The notes under the pieces are model-generated. The model was not told where the DNA came from. It saw only the letters and a program-made list of their open reading frames with translations, and did no database searches. DNA of 64,000 bases from Caulobacter sp. CCH9-E1. GTDB taxonomy: Bacteria > Pseudomonadota > Alphaproteobacteria > Caulobacterales > Caulobacteraceae. Each line of letters starts with the position of its first letter. Position 1 is the first letter of the stretch. Both the position numbers and the translations under genes were made by a program. Location: NCBI RefSeq assembly GCF_001556515.1, contig NZ_LSJA01000098.1, positions 1-64,000 of the forward strand. The letters run 5' to 3'. Positions 61,278 through 64,000 of the stretch are shown piece by piece.

Positions 61278-62492
61278 TCAAGCGCGAGCGCGCTTGAGCG
61301 GCTCGATCACGCCCAAAGCCGCGCCGATCTCGGCGAAGGTCTTGAGAACCGCGTCGATCTGCTCGTCGGTGTGGGCGGCGCTGACGCTGGCGCGCAGCAG
61401 CGGACGGCTGTCAGGCGTGGCCGGCGGCAGAGCCAGGTTCAGGTAGACGCCGGCCTGCAGCAGGCCGTTCCACATGGCGATGGCGCGTTCCTGGTCCGGC
61501 ATGGTCGTGGCGACCACCGGGCTGGCCGTCGGGCCGGTGTGGAAGCCCAGGGCGGTCAGGCCGTCGTACAGGCGCTTGGCGTTGTGGTTCAGGCGGTCGC
61601 GCAGCTCCGGCTGCTCGATCATGCGGCGCAGGGCGGTGATGGTCGAGGCGACCACGGCCGGCGGCAGCGAGGCGGTGAACATGTAGGGGCGGCAGACGAC
61701 GCGCATGACGTCGAAGTCGTCCATGTTCGAGACGCAGAAGCCGCCGATGGCGCCCAGGCTCTTGGAGAAGGTGCCGACGATGAAGTCGACGTCGTCTTCC
61801 ACGCCCGCGGCTTCGGCGAGGCCCCGGCCCGTCGCGCCGAGCACGCCCATCGAGTGGGCTTCATCGACCAGCAGGTAGCCGCCCATCTCGCGCTTCACGG
61901 CGGCGATTTCCTTGAGCGGCGCGACGTCGCCGATCATCGAATAGACGCCTTCGACCACGATCAGGCGCTCGCCCGGCGCGTCGCCGAGACGGCGCAGGCG
62001 CTTGGCCAGATCTTCAGGGTCGTTGTGGCGGAAGCGGATGACCTCGGCCTGGCCCAGACGCGAGGCGTCATAGATCGAGGCGTGGCTGTCGGCGTCGAGG
62101 ATCAGATGGTCGCCGCGGCCGACCAGCGTCGACAGCACGCCCAGATTGGCCTGGTAGCCGGTCGTGAAGACCATGGCGTGCTTGCGGCCGTAGAACTTGG
62201 CCAGTTCCTGCTCGAGCTCGACGTGGGCTTCGAAGCTGCCGTTGGCGATGCGGGAACCCGTGGTGCCCGTCCCGCGTTCCTGTACAGCTTTCACCGAAGC
62301 GGCGATCGCTTCTTGGTCGAAGGTCAGGCCCAGATAGTTGTTGGTGCCGAGAAGGATGGTCGGGCGACCCTCCACCACGCCTTCGGTCGGCGAATGCACC
62401 GCGTCGAAACGGACCTTGAACGGGTCGGCCCCGGCGTCCTGGATGGCCTTGTACGCATCGCGATAGGCCAGGTGCTTATCGAATAGCCCCAT
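61278..62492 (-). CDS. spt: Serine palmitoyltransferase (sphingoid base synthesis)
   Basis: PLP-dependent alpha-oxoamine synthase, 404 residues, which condenses serine with an acyl thioester to 3-keto-sphinganine. PTILLGTNNYLGLTFDQEAI, GTGTTGSRIANGSFEAHVELEQELAKFY, LVDEAHSMGVLGATGRGLAE (Asp-Glu-Ala-His cofactor site) and GTFSKSLGAIGGFC with the PLP Lys244 are all present. The acyl carrier protein gene 3 bases upstream indicates an acyl-ACP donor, and 7-keto-8-aminopelargonate synthase is excluded by this context. Cytoplasmic. Confidence 0.95.
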   Translation of the reverse strand: MGLFDKHLAYRDAYKAIQDAGADPFKVRFDAVHSPTEGVVEGRPTILLGTNNYLGLTFDQEAIAASVKAVQERGTGTTGSRIANGSFEAHVELEQELAKFYGRKHAMVFTTGYQANLGVLSTLVGRGDHLILDADSHASIYDASRLGQAEVIRFRHNDPEDLAKRLRRLGDAPGERLIVVEGVYSMIGDVAPLKEIAAVKREMGGYLLVDEAHSMGVLGATGRGLAEAAGVEDDVDFIVGTFSKSLGAIGGFCVSNMDDFDVMRVVCRPYMFTASLPPAVVASTITALRRMIEQPELRDRLNHNAKRLYDGLTALGFHTGPTASPVVATTMPDQERAIAMWNGLLQAGVYLNLALPPATPDSRPLLRASVSAAHTDEQIDAVLKTFAEIGAALGVIEPLKRARA

Positions 62493-62495
62493 TAG

Positions 62496-62747
62496 TTAAG
62501 CCCTAGTCCGGAGATCGTTGATCAGTTTGGAAAGGTCGCCGGCGGTCTCGACAGAGGCCAGACGGTCAAGCGGAATGGAGATGTCGAAGGTGTCTTCGAG
62601 CTCCATGATGATGTTCATGAGGGCCAGGGAGTCCACGGCGAGGTCACGGCCAATATGCGACTCTGCGCGCACCTCGACCGGCCGCCCCAGAACCTTGCTC
62701 GCCGCTACCCCGATCTCGCGTAAGCTGAGATCCGTCACCGTTTCCAT
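62496..62747 (-). CDS. Dedicated acyl carrier protein for sphingolipid synthesis (AcpR-type)
   Basis: 83 residues. The phosphopantetheine site is DLAVDSLALMNIIMELEDTFDISIP with Ser40; the usual helical ACP ends follow. It differs from housekeeping AcpP. It lies immediately before spt and after cerR on the same strand, so it likely holds the fatty acid offered to serine palmitoyltransferase. GGAGG lies 11 bases ahead of the ATG. Confidence 0.92.
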   Translation of the reverse strand: METVTDLSLREIGVAASKVLGRPVEVRAESHIGRDLAVDSLALMNIIMELEDTFDISIPLDRLASVETAGDLSKLINDLRTRA

Positions 62748-62838
62748 ACTATATCAAACCTCCGGGAGCCCCACCCGTGACACTACTGTAACGGCGAGTC
62801 TGTCAGATTCCCGCCCCTTTTGCGCGGGGCGACTTAAT

Positions 62839-63765
62839 TTAGGGCAGCCAGCCCTGTTTTCGGTACCAATCGACTGTGTGAGCGAACCCGTCGAAAAGAC
62901 CGAATACGCTGGGTACTCCCTCAGCCATCGGAGCGCTAGATGGTGTCCAATCGGCGTGAAGCAACTCCCTGGCCTTACCTAAACCGAACACCATGGGGGT
63001 CTGACTGGCGAAAGACCAAGCATCCGCAAGGGCTCCGGCGGCCATGACGCCCGCCTTTGGAAGCCTTACCAGGCTTGGTTTTCGGCCCATCACGCTGGCC
63101 GCCGTACTCATGATTTCCGCCCAGGTGTAACCGTCGCGCCGCACATCCGATAGCTCTACCAGGCCTGAAACGGGGTTTTTGCAATAGGCCGCAAGCTGTG
63201 ACGCGGCGTCGTGGACATGGATCATCGCCACTCTCGACGTCGGAGAGAGCACCGGCAGCACGGGGCTGGAGGCGGCCAGCTTGAAGACTTCCAGAGTTTC
63301 GGTGTCGCCCGGACCATAGATCGCCGGCGGTCGGACGATCAGCGCGTCCGGCGAGTCCGCCAGGACGGCGTCCTCGCCCGCGCGCTTGCTGGCGGCGTAG
63401 TTCGACAGCGTCGGTTCGCGCGCCGCGAGACTCGACACCAGCAGGAAGCGCGCCCTGGCCTCACGCGCGGCCTGGGCGGCGGCGAGCGCGCCGTCGCGAT
63501 TGACCGCGTTGAAGGCGTCCAGGGAGCGGGCCTTGATCAGGCCGGCCACGTGGACCACCACCTCGGCCCCTTCGCTGAGCCGGGCCAGCGCGCCGGGCGC
63601 GCGCAGGTCTCCCGCGACGACCTCGACGTTGAAGTCCCGCCAAACGGGGTGGATCGGGTCGCGCCGGACCAGGACGCGCGGCGTCCAGCCGTCCTGGGTC
63701 AGGGCGCGGACCAGATGGCGGCCCAGGAAGCCCGTGGCTCCGGTGACGGCGACGACGCCTGGCAT
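62839..63765 (-). CDS. cerR: Extended SDR, probable ceramide reductase
   Basis: 308 residues of an NAD(P)-dependent epimerase/dehydratase-like enzyme. Rossmann motif VTGATGFLGRHLVRAL, LLVSSLAAREPTLSNYAASKRAGED with Ser and YxxxK, and IVRPPAIYGPGDTETLEVFKL. The position between acp and an acyl-activating enzyme, in the order acyl ligase-cerR-acp-spt, matches the Caulobacter gene that reduces the 3-keto group of the ceramide precursor. One-base overlap with the upstream stop. Confidence 0.85.
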   Translation of the reverse strand: MPGVVAVTGATGFLGRHLVRALTQDGWTPRVLVRRDPIHPVWRDFNVEVVAGDLRAPGALARLSEGAEVVVHVAGLIKARSLDAFNAVNRDGALAAAQAAREARARFLLVSSLAAREPTLSNYAASKRAGEDAVLADSPDALIVRPPAIYGPGDTETLEVFKLAASSPVLPVLSPTSRVAMIHVHDAASQLAAYCKNPVSGLVELSDVRRDGYTWAEIMSTAASVMGRKPSLVRLPKAGVMAAGALADAWSFASQTPMVFGLGKARELLHADWTPSSAPMAEGVPSVFGLFDGFAHTVDWYRKQGWLP

Positions 63766-64000
63766 CAGTCGCCGTAGGTCCCGGCCAGATAGGCGGCCTT
63801 GGCCTTGGAGCGGCTGAGCTTGCCCGAAGAGGTCTGCGGCAGGGCGTGGGCGCCGACCAGCTTGACCTTGGCGTCGACGCCGTGGCGCGTGCGCAGCAGG
63901 GTCGTGACCTGCTCGACCAAGCCGGCGCGGCTGTCGGCGTCGCCGCCGCGCGCCTGCACCAGCACCACGATCTGGTCTTCTGGCTCGGCGGGGATGGCGA
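63765..64000 (-). CDS. Acyl-activating enzyme (acyl-AMP ligase/acyl-ACP synthetase), C-terminal part only
   Basis: The last 77 residues of an adenylate-forming enzyme, cut by the window edge. VGAHALPQTSSGKLSRSKAKAAYLAG contains the invariant SGK with the catalytic Lys of the C-terminal hinge domain. AIPAEPEDQIVVLVQARGGD belongs to the preceding strand. In Caulobacter the gene at this place activates the fatty acid for the dedicated ACP (aasR). Stop overlaps the cerR start (TGATG). Confidence 0.85.
   Translation of the reverse strand, partial: AIPAEPEDQIVVLVQARGGDADSRAGLVEQVTTLLRTRHGVDAKVKLVGAHALPQTSSGKLSRSKAKAAYLAGTYGD

Overview
The window is high-GC alphaproteobacterial DNA that looks like a Caulobacter (Caulobacteraceae) chromosome. 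Reasons: several TonB-dependent receptors, the gatCAB arrangement, a PssY/HfsE-type sugar transferase, and at the right end a set of genes matching the Caulobacter ceramide and ceramide-phosphoglycerate locus (spt, acyl carrier protein, cerR, a GNAT-type ceramide synthase, cpgB-like lipid kinase). The species cannot be fixed from sequence alone.

Left part (1-21.7 kb), mostly housekeeping and envelope genes: a partial tRNA-Met, a YbaK-type deacylase, a copA-copB copper pair, an acyl-CoA synthetase, a nested palindromic intergenic repeat, ruvX, and gatC-gatA-[opposite-strand gene]-gatB. Small exported proteins, a GST, a polyprenyl-phosphate sugar transferase and tRNA-Ser(GCT) follow. Then comes a decayed stretch (14.1-15.7 kb) holding two different TonB-dependent receptor pseudogenes around a small winged-helix gene. 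Next are a TonB receptor / M1 peptidase / DUF6702 unit and a UDP-glucuronate decarboxylase-like gene.

Middle part (21.9-48.7 kb), an apparently self-contained rhamnogalacturonan (pectin RG-I) and L-rhamnose utilisation island. It has a TonB receptor for uptake, a PL11 rhamnogalacturonan lyase, a PL22 oligogalacturonate lyase, a GH105 hydrolase, a GH28-like enzyme, a large GH43-like/GH35 fusion, four esterase-type hydrolases and an MFS transporter. It also has every enzyme of the non-phosphorylated L-rhamnose route: mutarotase, 1-dehydrogenase, lactonase, L-rhamnonate dehydratase, KDR dehydrogenase and diketo-acid hydrolase. An FMN L-lactate dehydrogenase converts the L-lactate released by the last step to pyruvate. 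An IclR regulator sits between the divergent arms. Two near-identical palindromes (TTAGGA-N5-TCCTAA and ACAGGA-N5-TCCTGT), one upstream of the lyase/receptor pair and one upstream of the esterase operon, suggest a shared pectin repressor.

Right part (48.8-64 kb), the sphingolipid region: a UPF0104-type membrane protein and GT4 glycosyltransferase, two nucleotidyltransferases, and a translationally coupled HIT / LptF-like / LptG-like / ceramide synthase / MobA-like operon. A DUF2141 protein and a metallophosphoesterase follow, then the CDP-alcohol transferase / lipid kinase / nucleotidyltransferase-fold trio for the headgroup. The edge holds spt, acp, cerR and a truncated acyl-activating enzyme. 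The LptFG-like pair inside the ceramide synthase operon is the best candidate for dedicated sphingolipid export.
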